Below, piece after piece: positions 32,705 to 40,505 of a DNA stretch of 64,000 nt; positions within the stretch are counted from its first letter, which is position 1; each line of letters starts with the position of its first letter. This DNA comes from Palsa-744 sp963734815 (GTDB taxonomy: Bacteria; Actinomycetota; Thermoleophilia; Solirubrobacterales; Solirubrobacteraceae). The stretch spans positions 186,001 through 250,000 of the forward strand of contig CAVTIH010000003.1 of NCBI GenBank assembly GCA_963734815.1, read 5' to 3'. The notes under the pieces were generated by a model. The model was not told the origin of the DNA. It saw nothing but the letters and a program-made list of their open reading frames with translations, and made no database searches. The translations under genes and the position numbers were made by a program.

Positions 32705-34272
32705 TGCGCGGATGGCTGCTGGGCCTACGCCCACGGCTGCTCGCCGCGCTGCTGCTGACGAGCGCGGTGACGCTCGGCGTGGCCGCGCTCGCGCTGCTCT
32801 CGCCGCTGGAGCAGCGGCTGCGCGCCGACGGCGAATCGACCGTGCTGACCGCACTCGGCGCCGTGCGCCCGGAGCTGGCGGAGATCCCGATCGAAGCGGG
32901 CCACCTGAACGAAGCCGAAACTCGTAAGGTCGCGTTGGTGTTGCGCCGCCGCTCGCAGGCGACCCTGACGATCCTCAACGACCAGCTCGACATCGTCTAC
33001 GCAAGTTCCAGCCCCACCCAGGACGTGCCCGACTACTACGGCGAGGCGCGCCGCGCGCTGCGCACCGGCCGAGCGCCGGTAAGCGAAGTGCGCGACGACG
33101 AGCTGCTCCTCGCCCAGCGGATCAAGATCTCAGGCCTTCGTTACGTCGTGGTGTTGACCAAGCGCCTGGACTACGTCGCCTCCGCGGTGCGCGTCGTACG
33201 CACCGCGTTCCTGGAGGCCGCCGGCGCCGGCCTGCTCGTCGCGCTGCTGCTCGGGATCGGTCTGGCGACCACGCTGCTGCGCCGCCTGGAGCGGCTGCGT
33301 GACGCCACCCGCGAGCTCGAGCGCCGCGGGCCGGAGGCCGAGGAGCTGCCCGAGGACCGCGGCCACGACGAGGTCGGCGAGCTGACCCGTGCGTTTGCGG
33401 GCATGCAGACGCAGCTGCGCCGCCAGGAGGCCGCACGCCGCGCGTTCGTGGCCACGGCCTCGCACGAGCTGCGTACCCCGCTGGCCTCGCTCGACGGGAT
33501 GCTGGAGCTGCTCGAGGACGACCTGCGCTCCGAGCAGCTCGATATCGAGGATGCCCGCGAGCGCGCGACCAGCGCGCGGGCACAGTCGCGGAGGCTCTCA
33601 CGCCTGGCCTCCGACCTGCTCGACCTGAGCCGCCTCGACGCCGAGGTCGCGCTGCGCAGCGAGCCGCTCGAGCTCGGCGAGCTCGCGCGCGCGGTCGCCG
33701 CCGAGTTCGAGCTCGCCGCCGCGGCCGATCGCAGATCGACCGGCAGGGCGCGGCTGGAGGTTCATCTGCCCATGCGGCCCTGCTGGGCGCAGGCCGACCC
33801 GGGTGCCGTGGCGCAGATCGTTCGTATCCTGCTCGACAACGCCCTGCGGATCGCCCCGGTGGCCTCGAGTGTCGAGGTCGCTGTCGCAGCCGCCGAAGGG
33901 TGGGCGCGGCTGAGCGTTTGCGACCATGGTCCCGGTGTTCCTACGGCCGAGCGCGAGCTTATCTTCGAACGCTTTCAGCGCGGCTCGACCACCGGCGGAC
34001 ACGGCGGCTTCGGCCTGGGCCTGGCGATTGGGCGCGAGCTCGCCGCACGCATGGGCGGGACGCTCGAACTGGCCGAAACGGGGACGCCGGCCGAAACGGC
34101 AACGCTGGCCGCAACCGGGATGCTGGCCGAAAGGGGGATTCGAGCCGGAGGCGAGTGTCTCCCCGCTTCGGTCGCTGGCGAGTGTCAACCGGCTTCGACC
34201 GACGATGAATTCGAACCCGGCCATTCCGGCGCGTGCTTTGCGCTGCGCCTGCCGGGCGCAAGAGAGGATTAG
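32704..34272 (+). CDS. EnvZ-type sensor histidine kinase with a repeat-expanded C-terminus
   Basis: A 522-residue membrane kinase: transmembrane helix 1 (about 10-30), a periplasmic-side sensor loop (30-155), helix 2 (about 170-195), HAMP, HisKA with FVATASHELRTPLASLDGML, then HATPase_c with N-box LLDNALRIA, DHGPGVP, FERFQRG and GFGLGLAIGREL. Between GGTLELAE and the final strand SGACFALRLPG it carries an extra ~50 residues made of a 6-residue unit repeated four times (LAETGT-like) plus two copies of a 27-bp unit (GECLPAS-like). Normal kinases have only a few residues there, so the insert is an expansion that keeps frame. ATG at 32704 overlaps the regulator stop. Confidence 0.9.
   Translation: MRGWLLGLRPRLLAALLLTSAVTLGVAALALLSPLEQRLRADGESTVLTALGAVRPELAEIPIEAGHLNEAETRKVALVLRRRSQATLTILNDQLDIVYASSSPTQDVPDYYGEARRALRTGRAPVSEVRDDELLLAQRIKISGLRYVVVLTKRLDYVASAVRVVRTAFLEAAGAGLLVALLLGIGLATTLLRRLERLRDATRELERRGPEAEELPEDRGHDEVGELTRAFAGMQTQLRRQEAARRAFVATASHELRTPLASLDGMLELLEDDLRSEQLDIEDARERATSARAQSRRLSRLASDLLDLSRLDAEVALRSEPLELGELARAVAAEFELAAAADRRSTGRARLEVHLPMRPCWAQADPGAVAQIVRILLDNALRIAPVASSVEVAVAAAEGWARLSVCDHGPGVPTAERELIFERFQRGSTTGGHGGFGLGLAIGRELAARMGGTLELAETGTPAETATLAATGMLAERGIRAGGECLPASVAGECQPASTDDEFEPGHSGACFALRLPGARED
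34069..34140 (+). repeat. 4 x 18-bp tandem repeat in the kinase gene
   Basis: Four 18-bp units, CTGGCCGAAACGGGGACG and three variants, encode LAETGT, PAETAT, LAATGM and LAERGI. They lie just after the last conserved G-box of the kinase, and the multiple-of-three length keeps the gene open. It looks like replication slippage in a tolerant loop. Confidence 0.85.
34150..34202 (+). repeat. Two tandem 27-bp REP-like units
   Basis: GGCGAGTGTCTCCCCGCTTCG and GGCGAGTGTCAACCGGCTTCG begin two adjacent 27-bp units inside the kinase gene. A third copy, GGCGAGTGTCTCCGGCTTCGG on the opposite strand, is in an intergenic gap at 50296-50320. A unit present both inside a gene and between genes suggests a small dispersed repeat. 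Confidence 0.6.
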
Positions 34273-35526
34273 ATGCCAACGCGCCCCGAGATGCCCAACC
34301 AGCCCGCAACCCCCGACCAGCCCGAGATGTCCGGCGACACCGCGATCGCCGAGATCGCCGCGCAGGCACAGCGCAGCGGTCAGCTGGCGCTTGACACCGA
34401 GTTCATGGGCGAGGGGCGCTACCGCACGCTGCTGTGCGTCGTGCAGCTCGCCGTCCCCGACCACACCACCGGTCTGCGCATCGAGCTGATCGACCCGCTG
34501 CGGGAGCACCTCGACGGGGCGCCGTTGGCGCGCGTGCTCGCCGACCCCGCGGTCGAAGTCGTGGTGCACGCCGGCCGCCAGGACATCGCGCTGCTGCGCC
34601 GGCGCTTCGCGACCCCCGTACGCAACGTGTTCGACACACAGGTCGCCGCCGGCTTTGCCGGAATGGCGGCACAGACCTCCTACGAGACGCTGCTCGCGGA
34701 GCTGCTCGGCGTGCGCCTTGCCAAGAGCGCGAGCTTCACACGCTGGGATGCGCGCCCGCTCTCGCACGAGCAGCTCGCCTACGCGCGCGAGGATGTCGTG
34801 CACCTGCTGGAGCTCGCCGGGGAGCTGCAGCGACGACTGGGCGCCTCAGGCCGTCTGCAGTGGGCCCGTGAGGAGTGCCGTGCGGTCGAAGAGGCAAGCG
34901 ACGAGCGCGACGAGCGGGCGATCCTCGCGCGCCTGCCCCGCGTCCGCAACCTGAGCGCGGTCTCGCAGGCGATCGCGCGCGAGCTGGTCGCCTGGCGCGA
35001 GCGGACCGCGGCGGCGAAGGACCGCACCGTGCAGAGCGTGCTCCCCGACGCGGCGCTGGTCGAGCTCGCCAAGCGCCGCCCCGCCACGATGCGGGAACTC
35101 GAGCAGATCCGCGGCCTCGGCCAGGGCGGCCTGCGCCGCAGCGGCCCCGAGCTGCTGGAGGGAGTCCGCGTCGGCGCCGAACGGGCGGACGAGCATCAGC
35201 TCCCCCTGGAGCGCATGGCGCGCGGCGGGCCCCCCGACCCCGCCGACGCCCCGCTCGTGGCGCTCTGCGAAGCGCTCGTCCGCGCCCGCGCGCAGGAATC
35301 AGAGCTCGCCTACGAGCTGATCGCCGCCCGCGCCGACCTGCAGGCGGTCGTCACCGCGGTCCGCACGGGCGCGCCGGAGCCCGACGTGCGTACGCTGCGC
35401 GGCTGGCGGCGGGAGCTGGTCGGTACGGAGCTGCTGGAACTGCTGGACGGGCGCCTGTCGCTGTCGGTACGGAACGGGGGGCTTCGAATCGGGGACGGTG
35501 AAGCACGAGCCAACAGCACTAGGTGA
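34273..35526 (+). CDS. rnd: Ribonuclease D
   Basis: RNase D trims tRNA 3' ends and other RNAs from 3' to 5'. The 417-residue protein has the DEDD exonuclease motifs: LALDTEFMGEGRY (first Asp, Glu), VVHAGRQDIALL (second Asp) and YAREDVVHLLEL (Tyr and last Asp). One or two HRDC domains follow (RNLSAVSQAIARELVAWRER; PATMRELEQIRGLGQGGLRR). The first 18 residues are a Pro/Met-rich extension. ATG at 34273 lies directly after the kinase stop TAG, so it is co-translated with the two-component pair, an unusual operon mate. Confidence 0.9.
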   Translation: MPTRPEMPNQPATPDQPEMSGDTAIAEIAAQAQRSGQLALDTEFMGEGRYRTLLCVVQLAVPDHTTGLRIELIDPLREHLDGAPLARVLADPAVEVVVHAGRQDIALLRRRFATPVRNVFDTQVAAGFAGMAAQTSYETLLAELLGVRLAKSASFTRWDARPLSHEQLAYAREDVVHLLELAGELQRRLGASGRLQWAREECRAVEEASDERDERAILARLPRVRNLSAVSQAIARELVAWRERTAAAKDRTVQSVLPDAALVELAKRRPATMRELEQIRGLGQGGLRRSGPELLEGVRVGAERADEHQLPLERMARGGPPDPADAPLVALCEALVRARAQESELAYELIAARADLQAVVTAVRTGAPEPDVRTLRGWRRELVGTELLELLDGRLSLSVRNGGLRIGDGEARANSTR

Positions 35527-35566
35527 AAAACCACTGGAAAACCCGAGACACACCGCCAACCACCGA

Positions 35567-36187
35567 TCACACCAGCGGGTTTGTTCTTAACTCCCACGCC
35601 AGCAGCTCGTCATGTGTATCCCATTGGTTGCGCTCCGGACTCCAGCACCATGCACCGCAGTCGATCGCGTCGATCCACCAACTTACCATCTGACCAAATG
35701 ACTCTGCCCGTGGCTCAAGGAACCCGTCAACGTTCTGCCAGTCTATAAATCTAACCGGCGTAGGTTGGCCATCCGCCACAGAACAGTCGATGACGATCGG
35801 CAACTGTGGTCCCTTGATTGGCAGCCAGGCCGGATTCCATAGGAAATCCGGATCGTTCTGAGGCCAGGCTTCCGCTGTCTCTTTAGCCACTGATCGCGAT
35901 TCTCGGTATACGGCCACCGCGTCGCTTAGAGAAAGATATGTCTTCCACGGCCCAAACAACCTTTCCTGCCCCTGTGGAATAGTTCCGTTGCACCATTGCC
36001 ACCATGCCCGCCCCTCTACAGGTAGGCGTAGTCCCAGCGGCGCCAATACCACCTCTATGTCATCTACCTTCAGCCCTGGCTTGGCCCATTCATCCACCCG
36101 CAAACCTTGGGAGCGCAGTCGACCCTCGAAGGCATTCAACATATCCATGTCCAGTAACGGGGGTGGCGACGAATGAGGAACGCTCAT
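35567..36187 (-). CDS. SUKH (SMI1/KNR4-like) immunity protein
   Basis: A 206-residue soluble protein with the SUKH pattern: EVVLAPLGLRLPVEGRAWWQ then NGTIPQGQERLFG (the loop with conserved Trp/Asn-Gly), PWKTYLSLSDAVAVYRE, and an alpha-beta ending WWIDAIDCGAWCWSPE. SUKH proteins are classical immunity proteins for polymorphic and nuclease toxins, held in the producer's cytosol. It begins 5 bp after the stop of the secreted nuclease-type protein at 36193-38148, on the same strand, as expected for a toxin-immunity pair. ATG at 36187 is preferred to a GTG at 36202 that would overlap the toxin stop. Base composition is lower in GC than the genome norm. Confidence 0.75.
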   Translation of the reverse strand: MSVPHSSPPPLLDMDMLNAFEGRLRSQGLRVDEWAKPGLKVDDIEVVLAPLGLRLPVEGRAWWQWCNGTIPQGQERLFGPWKTYLSLSDAVAVYRESRSVAKETAEAWPQNDPDFLWNPAWLPIKGPQLPIVIDCSVADGQPTPVRFIDWQNVDGFLEPRAESFGQMVSWWIDAIDCGAWCWSPERNQWDTHDELLAWELRTNPLV

Positions 36188-36192
36188 GAGAT

Positions 36193-38148
36193 TCAATTGC
36201 ACAAGCTCATCGTAGGAACACTCAGGTTAGGAATAGCCAAAAACTCATATTCGGTAGACACACGTTCCGCCATTTTGCAGGAAGTCACAAAGCCGCCGTA
36301 ATACGAGCCTTGTTTTGAATTATCGGTAGCGTTAATCCATTCCAGACTAGGCATAGGGGTGTCGCCCGGTCCCCCCTGCTCCGTCGCATAGAAGGGATAC
36401 TCATCGCAAGACTCTCCCGCTTCTTTTTCACTTGCGCAGCCACCTAGCCCTTTATACCATTCACGTTTTTCTTCTTTTGTTTCTTTCGCGGCGCTACTTT
36501 CGTAATTGAGCTTTACCCATTTAGGGTATCCAGAGGTCGGGGAGATTGCCTTTAGGTCATGTTCCGTGGCTGAGGATACATTATTTCCCGACACAAAAAT
36601 CGGAAGCGTTTCGCAATCGTTTATCCCAGAATCTCCAGCGTTCTCAGTATCTTCAAGACAGCTTTTTGAGATTGCTTCCGCTTGTTCGATCGTCAGTTTA
36701 GCTTCAGTGTTCTGTAGCTGAAGAGCTTCAGCTACCTGTTCAACCGAACCAGGGACAAGTTCATGCCCTCCGTGTCCGTCGGTCAACGCATCGATATATT
36801 TTTCAAGGCTCTGGTGTTCTTCGCCACCGTCCAAAGCGTCATGCAACCGTTTGACCAATTCAGTTGAGGTACCGGATAGCGATGGAACCGCAGTGCGTGG
36901 GCATTCAAAACCTTCCGCGCATTTACCGCCTTCCTTCGGAAAGTTCACGGGCATCTGTGCTGCTGTGCGCACGATGGCGACTTCATAAGGGGTTACGCCG
37001 TGTATTCGTGTATAGTTTCGAACCATGTGTTCTCCAGTTCCTTCTTTTAGATAGCCCTCCACGTAGATTTCTTCAAATGGCCCTGCCAGATCGAGCTCAG
37101 AATGGTTGAGATCAAAAGGCCAACCAGCCGGTCGCTCATAGGGGTCAAAACCGTATACACAGTGCTGTGGACCAGATAGAGCTTCCCCTTCACCCCCGTA
37201 TTCACAATATTCTTCTTCTGATTCTTCGTCCTGTGGATCACCCCATTGCCACGGTTCGGCGAGCTTGATCTCTAGCTTTGCAGCATAGCCAGAGTAAAGC
37301 CACCTGCGTGGATTGACGCTGGGCTCGTATAGCATCAGAATAAAGGCGGTCTTTGGAGGTACTTCTTCGAGGTGTCCACCAGGCCCACCTAGCCCATAAG
37401 TTGGGCCACGCACGGTGAATTTTCCTTCAACCTTTTCTTCGTTATATTCTCCTCGCCAGCATTCAAAATGCCTACATGAAGGTTTTTCGTCTTCCGATTC
37501 AGGCTGGTGACGCCCTACCCACATCTCTTTTTCAATAGGTTCACCCAGAGAGAACGTGTAGTTCGGCCCCTGTTCAGCCTTTTCATTCGAGAAAAGTTCC
37601 ACCAGCCTTTCGCCGATCCAATAACCACCGGCGAATGCGCCCGCAAGGCCCGCAAGCGCCACCCCGGCGGTTGCGGCTCCGGCGACGCCGAGCGTTCCTG
37701 CCGTCGCGTCCAGTGCCTCTCCTCCCACATCAAATGCAGTGTAGGCATCGTCCGGCACGGACTCGGTGCCGTCTTCCAGGTCGGTCTCATACCCTTCGAC
37801 ACCTTTTTGGGCTTCTGTACCGTATTCGAGTTTATAGTGTGAGGATATTTCACCAGGAGTGCCCGCTCGGTACAGCTCGTTTTGCCATTCCAGATCACCA
37901 AAGACCCGCTCGATGGACAATTTCTGTTGACTAGCCAGTTCCGGGAAATCCGAGAGCGTAGAGTTACCTTCCAATGCCGATTTGGTGATTTCGACGTCTT
38001 TGTAGATAGGTTCGGAGTCGACTAGCGCGCCCGCCGACGGGGCAACCGCACCAACGACAGCGAACGCTGTGAGTACCATCACGACCGCAACCGCCAAGTA
38101 CCTCAACGAGTTACTGGTGCGCTGCCACAGATTTTTCACGGTTCTCAA
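36193..38148 (-). CDS. Secreted NucA/NucB-type DNase toxin
   Basis: A 651-residue exported protein. Residues 1-41 are a Sec-type signal (YLAVAVVMVLTAFAVVGAV, cleavage after SAGA), and residues about 150-185 are a Gly/Ala-rich hydrophobic stretch that could insert in a membrane. A long middle region rich in Glu, Tyr and Cys follows. The last ~120 residues match the NucA/NucB deoxyribonuclease domain: SGYPKWVKLNYESSAAKE, GESCDEYPFYATEQGG (catalytic Asp/Glu in CDEYPF) and the closing YYGGFVTSC. GC content is clearly below the surrounding genome, with many A/T third positions, so it was probably acquired. It sits directly upstream of a SUKH immunity gene. Confidence 0.75.
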   Translation of the reverse strand: MRTVKNLWQRTSNSLRYLAVAVVMVLTAFAVVGAVAPSAGALVDSEPIYKDVEITKSALEGNSTLSDFPELASQQKLSIERVFGDLEWQNELYRAGTPGEISSHYKLEYGTEAQKGVEGYETDLEDGTESVPDDAYTAFDVGGEALDATAGTLGVAGAATAGVALAGLAGAFAGGYWIGERLVELFSNEKAEQGPNYTFSLGEPIEKEMWVGRHQPESEDEKPSCRHFECWRGEYNEEKVEGKFTVRGPTYGLGGPGGHLEEVPPKTAFILMLYEPSVNPRRWLYSGYAAKLEIKLAEPWQWGDPQDEESEEEYCEYGGEGEALSGPQHCVYGFDPYERPAGWPFDLNHSELDLAGPFEEIYVEGYLKEGTGEHMVRNYTRIHGVTPYEVAIVRTAAQMPVNFPKEGGKCAEGFECPRTAVPSLSGTSTELVKRLHDALDGGEEHQSLEKYIDALTDGHGGHELVPGSVEQVAEALQLQNTEAKLTIEQAEAISKSCLEDTENAGDSGINDCETLPIFVSGNNVSSATEHDLKAISPTSGYPKWVKLNYESSAAKETKEEKREWYKGLGGCASEKEAGESCDEYPFYATEQGGPGDTPMPSLEWINATDNSKQGSYYGGFVTSCKMAERVSTEYEFLAIPNLSVPTMSLCN

Positions 38149-38225
38149 CTCTCCTTCTTCTTTCGCCCCATCGCACCCGGATCAAGCGCCGGTTCTTACC
38201 TGGGCCATACAATCATGACTACCGC

Positions 38226-38254
38226 ATCCAAGCAAACAGGTGGAAGCATGTCAA
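38226..38254 (-). promoter_or_regulatory. Possible promoter of the toxin gene
   Basis: On the minus strand TTGACA (38249-38254) is followed after 17 bases by TTGGAT (38226-38231), about 78 bp before the toxin start. The -35 is perfect and the -10 poor. It would drive the toxin and its immunity gene together. Confidence 0.3.
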
Positions 38255-38377
38255 CGATACTGCCCAATCAATCCCGCAATTTCCGGCTTTTTATGCTCTT
38301 TGGACTCGTGGCAAAGAGTCGCTCAGGCGACCCGCCACGGCTGGTGACTGCCTACCCGAGGCCTAAACCATGTAGCC

Positions 38378-38590
38378 ATGCCGGCACTCCGTGAGATCAC
38401 CGCGTTCCACTTGGTCGAGCTGACAGAGCCGCTCGGGGATATCCCCGCCGGCGCTCGCGGAGGAGTCCTTGAGCTGCTGGAGGGCGATAGGGCGGCAGTC
38501 GAGATCACGTCGCTCCCGCTCGACGCGGTGGATCGCGTCGTCTTGTCCCGCTGGCCAAGCCTACGTTGCGTTCAATCCCGAGGCGGCTGA
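38378..38590 (+). CDS. DUF4926 small protein, second copy with shifted 3' end
   Basis: A 70-residue homologue of the protein at 26598-26798: PALREITAFHLVELTEPLGD, IPAGARGGVLELLEGDRAAVEI and LPLDAVDRVV align along about 55 residues. After DRVVL the frame differs: the intact copy continues VPLSKLRRYG, and the same words (VPLAK) appear here in the next frame, so one base was probably lost near 38545. The end product is therefore changed or non-functional. It lies convergent to the nucleotidyltransferase remnant and overlaps its 3' end slightly. It is in inverted orientation relative to copy 1. Confidence 0.55.
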   Translation: MPALREITAFHLVELTEPLGDIPAGARGGVLELLEGDRAAVEITSLPLDAVDRVVLSRWPSLRCVQSRGG

Positions 38591-38960
38591 GCCGCGTCGA
38601 GATCATCCAGGTCTACGAGATCACGGGCACGCCCGGCAGCCCGCTTCATCGCTCGCAGATGCTCCACTACATCAAGATCCCCGAGTTGGGTAACGATCAG
38701 CGCTCGCTCACCGTCGCGCAGCAGTGCAGCAATAGAGCGCTCGGAGCCAAGCAGCGACTCGCCCAACTGGATGTGACCACCAAGCTCGGCAACGAGCTGG
38801 GCGAGTCTGTCGAAGTTCTCCGGCGTCGGATCAGGCACGATGTCGCAGTCCTTCGTTCCGCGTATGACGCCCACGACCCGAGTGCCAGGCCACCGATGAG
38901 GACGAATCGAACATCGGCTTGGACGAGGCGCGCGAGCCGCTGATCGAAAGATGGGCCCAC
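38572..38960 (-). pseudogene. Decayed nucleotidyltransferase-fold protein
   Basis: The reverse strand from a GTG at 38960 reads DQRLARLVQADVRFVLIGGL then LALGSW in one frame, and VIRGTKDCDIVPDPTPENFD plus DRLAQLVAELGG in the next. Restoring one G in the run at 38870-38872 gives LGSWGVIRGTKDCDIV, the GG...D(x)D pattern of MNT/AbiEii-like nucleotidyltransferases. The later part jumps from GDLDVVEH to LRAMKRAAGRARDLVDLDDL, missing the usual ~40 residues between, so an internal deletion is also likely. Such proteins act as toxins or antitoxin partners. The frameshift and deletion make a functional product unlikely. Confidence 0.7.
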
Positions 38961-39131
38961 TCAACGGGCACGCCGTGAGGCGTCGCGCAACTCGAACAGC
39001 TTGCGAGTCAGCAAGACGGTCTCCCTGAGGTTCACGGCAAGCGGCCGCCGCCCGTCGGCCCGCAGACGCAGTTTCCGCACCTGCTCCCCCTGTGGGTCTT
39101 GTACGGGTCGCGTAGACATGGGCTCAGGCAT
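38961..39131 (-). CDS. Small partner of the nucleotidyltransferase remnant
   Basis: A 56-residue Arg-rich protein: MPEPMSTRPVQDPQGEQVRK, then RADGRRPLAVNLRETVLLTRKLFELRDASRRAR. Its stop is directly followed by the GTG of the nucleotidyltransferase remnant, so the pair forms a two-gene module. Similar short helical proteins precede AbiEii-like nucleotidyltransferases in related genomes and may be the antitoxin; this is family inference. An alternative start is the second Met (MSTRPV). Confidence 0.55.
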   Translation of the reverse strand: MPEPMSTRPVQDPQGEQVRKLRLRADGRRPLAVNLRETVLLTRKLFELRDASRRAR

Positions 39132-39281
39132 CGCCTCACACTACCAATCCAACGCCGATCAGGGACAAGCAACCAGCTGCGGCTGCGAGAGCTCGCCGGC
39201 CCGCGTCGCAGCGGATCGCTCCTGGTCATACTTCCTGTAGCCGGCGACGTCAGGAGAGCGCTCACCCGCCTCGGAAGTCTC

Positions 39282-40490
39282 CTACTGAATGTTGTTGTAA
39301 ACCGTGAACAGCGGCATGTACATCGAGATCACGATGAAGCCGACGATCGCGCCGATCACGATGATCATGATCGGCTCCATGATCGAGGTGAGGCCCTTGA
39401 CGGAGGCGTCGACGCGGTCGTCGTAGAAGTCGGCGATCTTGCCGAGCATCGCGTCCAGGGCGCCGGTCTCCTCGCCGACGCCGACCATGTTGGTCACCAT
39501 CATCGGAAAGATCGGGATATCCGCCAGCGGCGCGGAGATCGTGCCGCCACGCTTGACCGAGGCGATGATGGTGTCCATCGCGTCTTCGACGACGATGTTG
39601 CCGGCCGTTTTGCCGGTGATCTCCAGGGCGTGCAGCAGCGGCACGCCGGCGCCGGTGAGCGCCGAGAGCGTGCGCGACCAGCGCGCGATTGCCACCTCCT
39701 GCACGATCGTGCCGATCTTCATCGGGATGCGCAGGCGGAAGCGGTCCCACTGGGGGCGCCCCCAGGAGCTTGACTTCCATTTCAGGAAGGCGACGATCAC
39801 CGCGATGGTGCCGCCGATCAAAAGCCACCAATCGTTGATGACGAGGTGTGACATTGCAACCGATACCTTCGTGATTGCCGGCAGTTCGCCACCAAATTCC
39901 TTGAACACGTTCTGAAACACCGGCACGAGGAAGGCGACCAGTGCCATCATCACGCCGACCGCGAAGACGATCACCAGGGTCGGGTAGATCATCGCCGATT
40001 TGATTTGGCGGCGCAGCGAGGCGTCCTTCTCGAGCTGGTCGGCGACCCGCAGCAGCGAGCCCTCCAGCAAACCGCCCGTCTCGCCCGCGCGCGTCATCGC
40101 CACGAACAGCTGGTTGAAGACCTTCGGGTGACGCTCCATCGCGTCGCTCAGCGGCAGGCCGGCCTCGACGTCCTTGCGCACCGCCACGATCGTGCCCTTC
40201 AGCAGCTTGTTCTCGGTCTGCTCCTCCAGCACGTACAGCGCGCGCAGGATGCTCATCCCCGAGGTGATCATCGTCGCCAGCTGGCGCGAGAAGACCGCCA
40301 GGTCGGACGCGGTCACCGTTTCCATGAAGGTGAGATTGATCTCGCGCGAGGTGTGCTTGTCGGCGATGTCGAGGACGATCAGCCCACGCGCCTTCAGCTG
40401 GTCGGAGACCGCCTGCTTGGATTCGGCGTCGACCTCCCCCTTCGCCTTCGCGCCGGCGAGGTCCATCGCCTTGAAGACGTACGTGCTCAC
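39282..40490 (-). CDS. pilC: PilC-type inner-membrane pilus platform protein
   Basis: The 402-residue protein has the two T2SSF/GspF domains (residues about 65-190 and 265-390), each with TFMETVTASDLAVFSRQLAT-type starts or GEETGALDAML. It has three transmembrane helices (YPTLVIVFAVGVMMALVAFL, a central WWLLIGGTIAVIVAFL and the C-terminal IMIIVIGAIVGFIVISMYMP). The T2SSF signature FSRQLATMITSGMSILRALY is intact. PilC is the platform on which the PilB and PilT ATPases act. It is the last pil gene on this side of the accessory region; the pilins that should follow lie 13.8 kb further on. Confidence 0.94.
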   Translation of the reverse strand: MSTYVFKAMDLAGAKAKGEVDAESKQAVSDQLKARGLIVLDIADKHTSREINLTFMETVTASDLAVFSRQLATMITSGMSILRALYVLEEQTENKLLKGTIVAVRKDVEAGLPLSDAMERHPKVFNQLFVAMTRAGETGGLLEGSLLRVADQLEKDASLRRQIKSAMIYPTLVIVFAVGVMMALVAFLVPVFQNVFKEFGGELPAITKVSVAMSHLVINDWWLLIGGTIAVIVAFLKWKSSSWGRPQWDRFRLRIPMKIGTIVQEVAIARWSRTLSALTGAGVPLLHALEITGKTAGNIVVEDAMDTIIASVKRGGTISAPLADIPIFPMMVTNMVGVGEETGALDAMLGKIADFYDDRVDASVKGLTSIMEPIMIIVIGAIVGFIVISMYMPLFTVYNNIQ

Positions 40491-40505
40491 CTCCGAGCGC
40501 CCCCT

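Noticed and set aside
34069..34202. CRISPR array
   Set aside because: The units are adjacent without spacers and lie in an open reading frame; no cas genes are near.
37507..37842. Plus-strand frame inside the low-GC toxin gene
   Set aside because: No ribosome-binding site and no similarity; lower GC makes stop-free chance frames less surprising but the toxin frame is far longer and has a signal peptide.
25514..39281. Integrative element or prophage
   Set aside because: No integrase, transposase, att-like direct repeats or phage structural genes were found, so only the word island is used.
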